Part shown: piece after piece, positions 9,158-17,700 of the stretch
How the letters are laid out: each line of letters begins with the position of its first letter
Position numbering within the stretch: the first letter of the stretch is position 1
Source of the DNA: Chitinophaga lutea
Lineage (GTDB): Bacteria > Bacteroidota > Bacteroidia > Chitinophagales > Chitinophagaceae
Reading direction: 5' to 3'
Assembly (NCBI RefSeq): GCF_003813775.1
Contig: NZ_RPDH01000002.1
Coordinates: 2,480,001 to 2,544,000 of the forward strand
DNA: 64,000 nt
The notes under the pieces: model-generated
What the model was told of the DNA's origin: nothing
Databases searched by the model: none
Seen by the model: only the letters and a program-made list of their open reading frames with translations
Made by a program: the position numbers and the translations under genes

Positions 9158-9184
9158 TATAATGATAAGTTATCGTACCGGTGC

Positions 9185-9937
9185 TTAGATGGTAACGGTG
9201 GCATCCAGGTCGTTATCCACCACGATGCGGCCGCAATGCTCGCATACGATGATTTTCTTGCGCTGGCGGATTTCAGCCTGGCGCTGGGGCGGAATAGCGT
9301 TGAAACAGCCGCCGCAGGAATCACGTACGATGGTCACCACGGCCAGGCCGTTGCGGTAGTTCTTACGGATTTTTTCATACGCCTGCAGCAGACGCGCGTC
9401 TACCTTTTCACGGGCGTCTTCGCTCTGTTTTTCGAAAGCCCTTTCCTCTTTATCGGTTTCACTGATGATTTTCTCCAGTTCGCCTTTTTTATGCTTCAGG
9501 TTCTGCTCCTTCTCCGATACAGCTTTCTTTGCTACTTCCAGGGTGCGGTTCTTATCCTTGATCTCTTCGTTGGCGTCTTTGATATGTTTCTCTGCCAGCT
9601 TGATCTCCAGGTTCTGCATTTCGATCTCTTTGGAGATCGCTTCGAACTCACGGCTGTTCTTCACATTGTCCTGCTGCTTCTCGTATTTCTTCGCCAGGGC
9701 TTCCGCTTCTTTAATGGCTGCTTTTTTGGAAGCCACAAAGTCGGTAATGCCTTTGATCTCATCTTCAATATGAGTCTGGCGGTGATTGAGGCCCTCGATT
9801 TCGTCTTCCAGGTCACGTACTTCCATCGGCAACTCACCTTTCAGTACCTGGATTTCGTCCAACTTGGAATCGATCTTCTGTAATTTCAGTACAGCGACCA
9901 GCTTCTCCTCAACGTTGTATTCTTTAACAGTAGCCAT
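9185..9937 (-). CDS. C4 zinc-ribbon coiled-coil protein (CT398-like)
   Basis: The 250-residue protein has a long coiled coil (residues about 20-185, heavy in Lys, Glu and Ala) and a C-terminal zinc ribbon with two CxxC pairs (CGGC and CEHC) about 20 residues apart. This is the architecture of the CT398/Rv2229c family. It follows the Nif3 gene by 3 nt. The same Nif3/zinc-ribbon pairing is known in mycobacteria (Rv2230c-Rv2229c) and other phyla, which supports a shared but still undefined function, possibly linked to nucleic acid or metal handling. Confidence 0.88.
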   Translation of the reverse strand: MATVKEYNVEEKLVAVLKLQKIDSKLDEIQVLKGELPMEVRDLEDEIEGLNHRQTHIEDEIKGITDFVASKKAAIKEAEALAKKYEKQQDNVKNSREFEAISKEIEMQNLEIKLAEKHIKDANEEIKDKNRTLEVAKKAVSEKEQNLKHKKGELEKIISETDKEERAFEKQSEDAREKVDARLLQAYEKIRKNYRNGLAVVTIVRDSCGGCFNAIPPQRQAEIRQRKKIIVCEHCGRIVVDNDLDATVTI

Positions 9938-9940
9938 GTA

Positions 9941-11035
9941 TTATAAATAATTTACCGGGTTTGTATTGATGGTAGATTTTAGAGGCGCAAATTTACGGAA
10001 ATTTTCAGTCAATATATGATAAAATAAGTCCACTGCGAACTGTTCGCTCTCAAAATGTCCCACATCCGCTATAATCAATTGATTTTCAGCATCAAAAAAT
10101 TCATGGTATTTAAAGTCGGCGGACACGAAGGCGTCTGCCCCGGCCGATTTTGCCTGTTTCAGCAGAAAACTGCCGGCCCCGCCACAGAGGGCCACCTGCC
10201 GGACTTTTTTACCGCGCAGGGGGGTATACCGTACACAGGCGGTATTGAACCGCTCCTTCACGAGGTGCAAAAAGTCCATTTCGTCCATTTCCGCCGGTAA
10301 TGTGCCAATGAGACCGGATCCCACTTCCGCATAGGCATTCTCCAGCTTCACCACGTCGTACGCCACCTCCTCGTAAGGATGATGCTGCAGCAACGCCCGG
10401 ATCACCCAGTCTTCGAGATGGGCCGGGAAAATCACTTCTATCCTGGTTTCCTCCTCCAGGTGCCTTTCCCCGGGTTTTCCCACATAGGGGTCCGTATCCG
10501 GTGCGCCTTTGAAGGTGCCGGTGCCGTTGCTGTAAAAGCTGCATTCCCTGTATTTGCCGATATGGCCGGCCCCGGCGGCAAAAAGGGCGGCCCGCACAAT
10601 TTCGGCGTCGGCAAGGGGGGCGAAGGTGTATAACTTGCGCAGCAGTTCCCTTTTGGGGGCCAGTACCCGGGTATGTTGCAGGTCCAGCCGCGCCGCCATC
10701 ATGGCGCTCACCCCTCCCCGCACATTGTCAAGGTTGGTATGGGCGGCATATACGGCGATATCGTTTTTAATGGCTTTGATGGCCACCCGCTCCACGTAAT
10801 TGCGGCCGGTGATCTTTTTCAGCCCGCCGAACACGATGGGATGATGGGCCACCACCAGGTTGCATCCTTTTTCCTTCGCTTCGTCGAGCACCGCTTCGGT
10901 AGCATCCAGCGTGAGCAGCACGCCGGTCACGGGTGTTTCCGGGCTGCCGAAAATAAGGCCGGCGTTGTCATAATGCTCCTGGTAACTCAGCGGGGCAAAT
11001 GCTTCCAGCACTTGTATTATATCGTGGATGTACAT
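9941..11035 (-). CDS. Nif3-like dinuclear metal-centre protein
   Basis: At 364 residues this is the long Nif3/YbgI form with a PII/CutA-like domain inserted in the middle. VVAHHPIVFGG near residue 62 and the C-terminal DVGHFESEQ segment carry the His and Glu ligands of the dinuclear metal site. Members form toroidal hexamers; some are annotated GTP cyclohydrolase 1 type 2, but the physiological reaction is unsettled. It is the first gene of a two-gene operon with the zinc-ribbon protein and diverges from the M32 carboxypeptidase gene. Confidence 0.9.
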   Translation of the reverse strand: MYIHDIIQVLEAFAPLSYQEHYDNAGLIFGSPETPVTGVLLTLDATEAVLDEAKEKGCNLVVAHHPIVFGGLKKITGRNYVERVAIKAIKNDIAVYAAHTNLDNVRGGVSAMMAARLDLQHTRVLAPKRELLRKLYTFAPLADAEIVRAALFAAGAGHIGKYRECSFYSNGTGTFKGAPDTDPYVGKPGERHLEEETRIEVIFPAHLEDWVIRALLQHHPYEEVAYDVVKLENAYAEVGSGLIGTLPAEMDEMDFLHLVKERFNTACVRYTPLRGKKVRQVALCGGAGSFLLKQAKSAGADAFVSADFKYHEFFDAENQLIIADVGHFESEQFAVDLFYHILTENFRKFAPLKSTINTNPVNYL

Positions 11036-11087
11036 ATCTTATCTTGGATTTTATTCCGGCTGCCAGCCCCGGTTTGAGCAGGTTCCT

Positions 11088-11095
11088 TAGATTTG
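11088..11095 (+). promoter_or_regulatory. -7 promoter element of the M32 peptidase gene
   Basis: TAGATTTG matches TAnnTTTG exactly and ends 9 nt before the ATG at 11105. No TTTG is seen at normal -33 spacing. If this promoter is used, the internal ATG at 11114 would have a longer leader than the one at 11105. Confidence 0.5.
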
Positions 11096-11104
11096 TAAAA
11101 TAAA

Positions 11105-12634
11105 ATGGTTTTAATGACAGTACAAAAAACTTCAGCCGACCTTTACCAGGATTATGTTGAAAAGATGCAGAAAATAGCGGATGTCCGGAATGCCATGTCT
11201 GTATTGGGTTGGGACCAGGAAACATACCTTCCCCCCGCAGGCGCCACCTTCCGGGGGCGGCAACTGACCACCCTCAGCACCATTGCCCACGAACTCTTTG
11301 CCGACGAATCGCTGGGCGGCCTGCTCCGAGAGCTGGGCAACCGCACCGACCTGAGCGCCATCCAGCAAAAGAACGTGGCCCTTTCCCTCGAAGATTACGA
11401 AAAGAACCGCAAATACCCGGCGGCTTTTGTTGCCGAAATGTCGTCGGCCACCAACGCCGCATACCACGCCTGGATCAAGGCGCGCAAGGAAAATAACTTT
11501 GCCGTTTTTGAACCACTGCTGGCCAAAATGGTGGATCTGAAAAAACGGGAAGCAGATATCCTCGGTTACACCGGGCACCCCTACGATGCGCTGCTGAACG
11601 AATATGAAAGAGGCGCCGACGTGCAGATGCTCGATACCATCTTCAGGGACGTGAAAAACTCCCTCCTGCCGCTGTTGCAACAGATCGCGCTGCGCGATGT
11701 GCCGGACCGTAAGTTCCTGGCCCGTCACTATCCCAAAGACCAGCAATGGGAATTCGGGCTGGGCATTCTCCGCTCGATGGGCTACGACTTCAATGCGGGC
11801 CGGCAGGATGTGTCCGAACACCCCTTCACCACCAGCTTCAACCCGCGCGATGTGCGCGTGACCACCCGCATCGACGAGCAGGACCTGGGCAATATGACCT
11901 GGAGCTGCATCCACGAAGGCGGGCATGCGTTGTACGAACAGGGGCTGCCGGCTGAAGAGTACGGCCTGCCATGCGGCGAGGCGGCCAGCCTGGGCATCCA
12001 CGAGTCGCAATCGCGGTTATGGGAAAACAATGTAGGCCGCAGCCTCATTTTCTGGCAGCATCACTACGGCAACCTGCAGGGCATCTTCCGCAGCAACCTC
12101 CTGGCAGTGCCTCTGCAGAATTTCTATAAAGCCATCAACCTCGTGCAGCCCTCGCTCATCCGCACGGAAGCCGATGAACTGACTTATCACTTCCACGTGA
12201 TGATCCGCTACGAAATCGAAAAAGGCCTGCTCGATGGCAGCCTGCAGACTAAAGACCTGCGCGACATCTGGAACCAGTATTACCTCGATTACCTGCAGGT
12301 GAAAGTGCCCGACGACCTGCGGGGCGTGTTGCAGGACATTCACTGGTCGCACGGCAGCTTCGGCTACTTCCCCACCTACTCGCTCGGCAGTTTTTATGCG
12401 GCGCAGCTGTACAACACCGCCGTAAAGCAGGTGCCGGGGCTCGAAAACGCCATTGCCTCCGGCAACTACAACACACTGCTGGAATGGCTCCGCAACAACA
12501 TCCACCGTTACGGGCGCTTCTATACGTCCAATGAATTGTGCGAAAAAGTAACCGGGGAAAAACTCTCGTTCAAACACTTCCTCGCATACGCGGAAAAGAA
12601 GTACGGCGGAATCTATGAGTTAAATGAACAATAA
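11105..12634 (+). CDS. M32 family metallocarboxypeptidase
   Basis: The 509-residue protein is full length for the Taq/Pfu carboxypeptidase family. The zinc motif HEGGH lies near residue 270 and the downstream HESQSRLWENNVGRS segment carries the third ligand glutamate. The N-terminal segment AMSVLGWDQETYLPPAG is also conserved. The enzyme removes C-terminal residues from peptides in the cytoplasm; no signal peptide is present. A second in-frame ATG at 11114 (MTVQKTS) is an alternative start and is better placed relative to the promoter. It is monocistronic with a strong terminator. Confidence 0.94.
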   Translation: MVLMTVQKTSADLYQDYVEKMQKIADVRNAMSVLGWDQETYLPPAGATFRGRQLTTLSTIAHELFADESLGGLLRELGNRTDLSAIQQKNVALSLEDYEKNRKYPAAFVAEMSSATNAAYHAWIKARKENNFAVFEPLLAKMVDLKKREADILGYTGHPYDALLNEYERGADVQMLDTIFRDVKNSLLPLLQQIALRDVPDRKFLARHYPKDQQWEFGLGILRSMGYDFNAGRQDVSEHPFTTSFNPRDVRVTTRIDEQDLGNMTWSCIHEGGHALYEQGLPAEEYGLPCGEAASLGIHESQSRLWENNVGRSLIFWQHHYGNLQGIFRSNLLAVPLQNFYKAINLVQPSLIRTEADELTYHFHVMIRYEIEKGLLDGSLQTKDLRDIWNQYYLDYLQVKVPDDLRGVLQDIHWSHGSFGYFPTYSLGSFYAAQLYNTAVKQVPGLENAIASGNYNTLLEWLRNNIHRYGRFYTSNELCEKVTGEKLSFKHFLAYAEKKYGGIYELNEQ

Positions 12635-12640
12635 TGCTGA

Positions 12641-12677
12641 AAAAGGGCTGTATCAAAAGTGCGATACAGCCCTTTTT
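12641..12677 (+). terminator. Rho-independent terminator of the M32 peptidase gene
   Basis: A 14-bp perfect stem (12641-12654 with 12663-12676) containing GGGCTGTATC/GATACAGCCC is followed by T. The same core stem occurs at 55631-55669, and its GATACAG arm recurs in the adjacent 63-bp repeats. Confidence 0.92.
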
Positions 12678-12890
12678 ATTCGGGTACCTGATGAAGACAG
12701 GTAGTCATTCAAGCGATTCCCGAGGTCCCTTTTTTAGTTTTGATACAGTCTCTTCTTTAAAACAGATAGTCACTTAAGCGATTCCCAGGCCCTCTTTTAT
12801 TTCCGATACGGCCTCTTTTTTAAACCAGATAGTCACCCAAGCGATTCCCGACGCCCTCTTCTGTTCTGATACAGCCTCTCCTTTTCAATT
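12663..12890. repeat. Imperfect tandem repeats, period 63 bp
   Basis: The word GATACRG begins at 12663, 12742, 12805 and 12868 (steps 79, 63 and 63). The word pair TAGTCA...AAGCGATTCCC recurs in the first three units at 12702, 12767 and 12830. The first unit carries about 16 extra bp, and the last is truncated. The repeat unit begins with the 3' arm of the adjacent terminator, suggesting growth by duplication of terminator-bearing sequence, or remnants of a small transposable element with GRGSYTGTATC-like ends. Confidence 0.75.
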
Positions 12891-12982
12891 GACTTCCAGC
12901 TTCTACAAACGTGTTTGAACCTATTTTGTCCCCCCTCTTTCCCCGCCTGATGGCAAACCGATTGCAAGACGGCCCTGCCGGT

Positions 12983-13116
12983 CATCCTTCTGTGATCCTT
13001 CGTCGATCCTTGGGCGTTTGTTCGGTGATCCAATAGCGGTTCTCCGACGGTGTTCAACACCCGGGCGGATTTGACGGTGTTTCGACGAAGGATCGACGAA
13101 GGATCACAGAAGGATG
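12983..13116. repeat. Long inverted repeat with perfect 29-bp arms
   Basis: Positions 12983-13011 are the exact reverse complement of 13088-13116, with a 76-bp spacer. Each arm is itself made of an 11-bp period (GAAGGATCGAC, GAAGGATCACA, GAAGGAT on the plus strand of the right arm). It cannot be a simple terminator because no T-tract follows either arm. Confidence 0.88.
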
Positions 13117-13191
13117 GCTGGTTTCAGCCACCTTGTATGTCATATCTATCTCATTTTCAATAGCTTCCGGGCGAACAGGCAACTCGCTGCA

Positions 13192-13220
13192 TAAAAAAAG
13201 GTTGCTCTGAGAGCAACCTT
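13192..13220 (-). terminator. Terminator of the rhodanese-thioredoxin gene
   Basis: AAGGTTGCTCT (13198-13208) pairs with AGAGCAACCTT (13210-13220); on the minus strand the stem is followed by seven T. It lies 20 nt after the stop codon. Confidence 0.9.
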
Positions 13221-13239
13221 CACTATGACTTCAGCTGTT

Positions 13240-13917
13240 TTACTTCACAGCGGCGTTCAATTCTTCCAAAGTAGCCACACCTTCTTTCCGCCACACTTCC
13301 TTCCCGTCTTTATACAACACAAAAGTGGGCAGTGTTTTCGCGTGGATGCTGTTCATCACATCGATATCCCGGCCTCCGTCCACATTCAGCACTTTCACTT
13401 TTTTGGCGGCCTGGAACTGTTTTACGATGGGCTCCATTTTGCGGCAGGGCGGGCACCAGGCGGCGCCAACATCCACCAGTATCCATTTGCCGGCTTTCAC
13501 GCCTTTCTCAAAAGCGGCGATGCTCATCTGTGGCCCGGCAGCGGCGCCGGTGAGCGCTTTCCCGGCGTTTTTCCACGCCATCACGCCGCCCGTCAGTTCC
13601 ACTACCTGCTGATACCCGTTGTCGCGCATCCATTTGGCGGCTGCGGTGCTGCGGCCTCCGCTCAGACAATATATGTAGACGGGCTTCGACTTGTCGAGGT
13701 GCTGGATGCGCCCGAAAAACTCTTCTTTTTTGGTGAAATCGGCCTGTAATGCATCGGACAGGTGGCCTGTACCGAACTCTTTGGCGGTGCGCACGTCCAG
13801 CAGCTGGATGCCGGGCTGTTGCAGCCCTTTTTCAAATACTTCGGGTGATACCGTGTTTTGAGCCTGGCTGGAGAAGGTAGCCAGCAGCAAAGCGGCCATA
13901 AGCAAAATCCTGTTCAT
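13240..13917 (-). CDS. Exported rhodanese-thioredoxin fusion protein
   Basis: The 225-residue protein has a signal peptide (residues 1-19, ending SQA), a rhodanese domain (about 22-115) with active-site loop CLSGGRS, and a thioredoxin domain (about 125-225) with WCPPC. In the periplasm the rhodanese cysteine could carry a sulfane sulfur and the thioredoxin pair could reduce it or disulfides. Thioredoxin and rhodanese fusions occur in Bacteroidota, but the partner and substrate are unknown. It is monocistronic, with its own terminator and a one-mismatch -7 (TATCTTTA) upstream. Confidence 0.88.
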   Translation of the reverse strand: MNRILLMAALLLATFSSQAQNTVSPEVFEKGLQQPGIQLLDVRTAKEFGTGHLSDALQADFTKKEEFFGRIQHLDKSKPVYIYCLSGGRSTAAAKWMRDNGYQQVVELTGGVMAWKNAGKALTGAAAGPQMSIAAFEKGVKAGKWILVDVGAAWCPPCRKMEPIVKQFQAAKKVKVLNVDGGRDIDVMNSIHAKTLPTFVLYKDGKEVWRKEGVATLEELNAAVK

Positions 13918-13953
13918 TATCGGGTCTGTTGGTCAGACCGTAAAGATAAGGCT

Positions 13954-14556
13954 TTAACGTTTTCTCGAAAGCGGGTCGAGCTTTCGGAAGTTGATAAACA
14001 CCTCTTTCCCCTGGCGGGCCGGGTGGGAATTATAACAGGGTGCAAAAGTTTTAAAACTGAAATATGGCTCAAACATGCGGCGGTACACCTTGATGCCGCC
14101 GCCAAACGGCGGGCCGGGCGCTTCAAACTCGCGGTTGAAGAGCACACCTACCAGCCGCCCTTCTTCCCACAACAGATCGTACATATGCCGGGCGTAAGCC
14201 TGGCGCAGGCTGGGATCGAGCGCGCAGAGGAAGGTCTGCTCGATAATCAGGTCGTACTCTGCTTCGTGCTCGAAAAAGTCGCCGGTCTCGAACTTGATGC
14301 CCGTCTGTTCATGCTGCCGCTTGAGGCGGTCGATGACCACGGACGATATGTCGAGCACTGTTACATCGTGAAACCCGGCGTCCCACAGGTACTTGGCCTC
14401 ATAGCTGTTACCGCCCCCCGGGATCAGGATCCGGAGGTTTTTGTTCGGTAGCTGATCGATGTAATCCCTTAAAGGCGGAGATACAGTTCCCATATCCCAT
14501 TCGGTTTCGCCGCTCTCGTAGCGCGCGTTCCAATAAGCTTTATCTAATGCCTCCAT
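13954..14556 (-). CDS. TPMT-family SAM-dependent methyltransferase
   Basis: From the ATG at 14556 the protein has 200 residues (MEALDKAYWNARYESGETEWD...), matching the usual start of thiopurine/thiol S-methyltransferase-like proteins. An upstream in-frame ATG at 14634 would add 26 unrelated residues. LIPGGGNSYEAKYL is the SAM-binding motif I region, VTVLDISS holds the acidic ribose-binding residue, and FGGGIKVYRRMFEPYF near the end is family-typical. Substrates may be thiols, selenium or tellurium species or small electrophiles; context does not decide. Confidence 0.85.
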   Translation of the reverse strand: MEALDKAYWNARYESGETEWDMGTVSPPLRDYIDQLPNKNLRILIPGGGNSYEAKYLWDAGFHDVTVLDISSVVIDRLKRQHEQTGIKFETGDFFEHEAEYDLIIEQTFLCALDPSLRQAYARHMYDLLWEEGRLVGVLFNREFEAPGPPFGGGIKVYRRMFEPYFSFKTFAPCYNSHPARQGKEVFINFRKLDPLSRKR

Positions 14557-14768
14557 GCCGCTTAACTGTTTGTACTTTTTGCCTGTTCCCCAGGCAGTTC
14601 CGTTTTCAGAGATGCGGGGCCATAGCCCCGGCATGCCGGCAAATTGGTGATAAATCAGCTAACTCATTGAAAACATAATGTTAATACAGACAGATAATTG
14701 TTTTTTTAATATTATTTTTACAGTGAAACACCTGCGGCAACCGCAGCACCTACTTTATCCGTATATCC

Positions 14769-17700
14769 ATGATCAACCTGCAACGCGTGTCGAAAGGGCT
14801 TATATCTATCCTAATGTTCTGTGCGGTGTTTTTTACCGTGCCGGCCGTTTCGTATGCGCAAACCGCGGGTTTCACGGCCAGCAGGGAATCAGGTTGCGCC
14901 CCGCTTACCGTCTCCTTCACCAACACTTCAGATAACGGCGCGCTGAGTTATAGCTGGGACTTCGGCAACGGCGGCTCCGGCACCACCACGCGCGATGCGG
15001 ACAGGCTTTTCCTCGATCCTGGCACATACACGGTGACGCTTACCGTTACCTACCCTTCCGGGCCCAAAACCTTCAGCAAAAACATCGTGGTATACGCCAA
15101 TCCGGCACCGGCCTTTTCGGTATCCGCCGTGACAGGCTGTACGCCGCTGCAGGTGCAGTTTACAGACCAGTCAACACCCGGCTCAGGCATCATCCGTGAT
15201 GTGGTATGGGATTTCGGCGACGGTAATACCTCCACCGCCATTAATCCCAGCCATACCTACAATGTCAGCGGCGTCTTTTCTATTTCCACGATCGTCACCA
15301 ACAGCTTCGGCTGCTCGCAGGGGCTCACCAAAAGCCGGCTGATCACGGTCGGGCAAACGCCTGCCGTCGATTTTACGGCCGATGTCAGCGGCAGCTGTGT
15401 AACGCCCCTTCCCGTCAATTTCCGCAGCAGCGGGCCGGCGGGACTGACCTACAGCTGGGATTTCGGCGACCCGGCATCGGGTGCGGCCAACACGTCCACC
15501 GACCAGCATCCGGCTCATGAATACCTGCAGGAAGGGCGCTATACCGTTACGCTCACGGCCAGAACAGCGGAAGGCTGCGAAGCGGTGATCACCAAACAGT
15601 CGTTCATCGTCATCGAAAAAACACGGGCCGACTTCAGCGTGCAGGGAGCCGCATGCGCCGGTACCAGCATTGTGCTGGCAAACAATACCACGCCCCGGCC
15701 CACGCTTTCCACCTGGACGTTGCCCGACGGCAGCACCCAGCAAAGTGAAAACGCCCTGTTTACTTTCAGTACGCCCGGGGATTACCAGGTGACCCTGAAC
15801 AGCGGCACGCCCGGCTGTATGGAAACCGTCACCAAAACCATCACAGTGCATGAAGCGCCCCGGGCCAGCTTTACCGTATCGCCCGAGATCGGTTGCGCGG
15901 TGCCGTTCACCACGCAATTCACCTCTACGTCCACCGGCGCCGCCGCCTGGCAATGGAATTTCGGCGACGGCAATACGTCCGCCGCGGAATCGCCTTCGCA
16001 CATTTACGGAACATTCGGCAACTACCCCGTGTCTTTACAGATCACCAGCCAGTATGGCTGTACGGCCAATGTAACCGTGCCGGATGCGGTGCGGATACAG
16101 GTGCCGCAAATGACCATCAGCGCTTCGGAGCGGCAGGGATGCCTGCCGTTTACCACTACATTCAGGTCCATGCTGGAGTCCGCCGGCGCCATCACGGCCT
16201 GGCACTGGGATTTCGGAGACGGCACCACCTCAACCGAAGCGCAGCCGTCGCATACCTACACAACGCAGGGCGTGTTCACCGCGCGCCTCACCGCCACTGT
16301 CACCGGCGGATGTACGCTCGTTCGCGAAATCAGCATGCGTGCCGGGGAAATACCGGTAGTGGAATTCGACGCCAATCCGAAAGCGCCCTGCGCAATCGAG
16401 CCGGTGCGGTTTACCAATCTCAGCCAGCCCCGCGGTACGGAGTGGCGCTGGATCTTCCACAATGACAACAGCGGCTCCACCGAGGAAAATCCCACCCATT
16501 ACTTCCAGACGGAAGGCCTTCATACCATCACACTGGAAGTGAACAACTACGGTTGCCAGCGCACGCTCACCAAAAATAATTTCATCACCATCCTGCCGCC
16601 CGTAGCCGATTTTGAATTCACGCAGGTGTGCAGCGACCGTTATTCGGTAACGTTCGATGATGCGTCGGACTTTGGCTCCGTTGCGGGCATGCCGCAATCC
16701 TGGAAATGGGAATTCGGCGACGGTACCACTTCCACAGACCAAAATCCCGTGCATGTATTTCCGGCGCCGGGTGAATATCGTGTACGCCTGCTCGTTAGCA
16801 ACGGCAATTGTGAGGACGATGTGTTCCGCGTGGTGCGCATCATCGATGAAAAACCCGTCATACAGGCAGACAAAGCGGCCGTGTGCGCCGGCAGCCCCGT
16901 GGTATTCAGCCGCAATGCGCTGACCGACGCCAATATCCAGGTGTGGCACTGGAGCTGGGGCGACGGAACCACCACCATCAGCTCGGATAACAACATCTCA
17001 AAAACCTATCCCAGTGCAGGCACTTACCAGGTCGTGCTGCGGGTGAGGGACCTGAATAACTGCGATACTTATTCCAACACGATATCCGTGCAGGTGAACG
17101 AGCCAAGGGCCGACTTCACCTTCGCAGGACGCAATTGCGAAAACGACGAAATCACGTTTACCGATGCCTCCACGGCTACCCATAGCAACAGCATCGTGTC
17201 GTGGACCTGGAATTTCAACGACGGCTCCCCCGAGGAAACCCTCACGGCACAACCGCTGGCGCATAAACACGCTTTTGCGAACACGGGTACATACGACGTG
17301 CGGCTGCGGGTGACCGATAACGCAGGCTGCCAGCACAGCGTCACCAAAGCAGTGCCGGTAACCGGCGTTACGGCCGACTTCCGCACGGCGAGCAACATCG
17401 CCTGCCTCAACCAGGAGAAGCTGTTCAGCAATTTGTCGACCGGCTCCAACCTGCAATACGAATGGAATTTCGGTGATAATACCACCAGCACCGCTGCGCA
17501 TCCGCTCAAGACCTATACACAGCCGGGCTTATATACCGTTACGCTGAAAGTGACCGGCGGACCGGGTTGTACCGAAACGGTCGTGAAAAAGGATTTCATC
17601 AAAGTGCCCGATCCCAAAGCGAAGTTCAGCGTGCCCGGCACCCTCGCCGAATGCCCGCCGGTGCTCGTACAAACCACCAACGAAAGCTCGGACTTCCTCC

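Larger units (their letters stand above)
12635..13239. other. 605-bp gene-free gap rich in repeats
   Basis: I find no credible gene in this stretch. It contains, in order, the terminator of the M32 gene, imperfect tandem repeats of about 63 bp (12663-12890), a long inverted repeat with perfect 29-bp arms (12983-13116), and the terminator of the rhodanese-thioredoxin gene (13192-13220). The ORFs present are short and lack family resemblance. A structured non-coding RNA is possible but not shown. Confidence 0.7.

Noticed and set aside
12663..12890. Intact insertion sequence
   Set aside because: No transposase frame exists in the gap; only short end-like words remain, so it is reported as a repeat.
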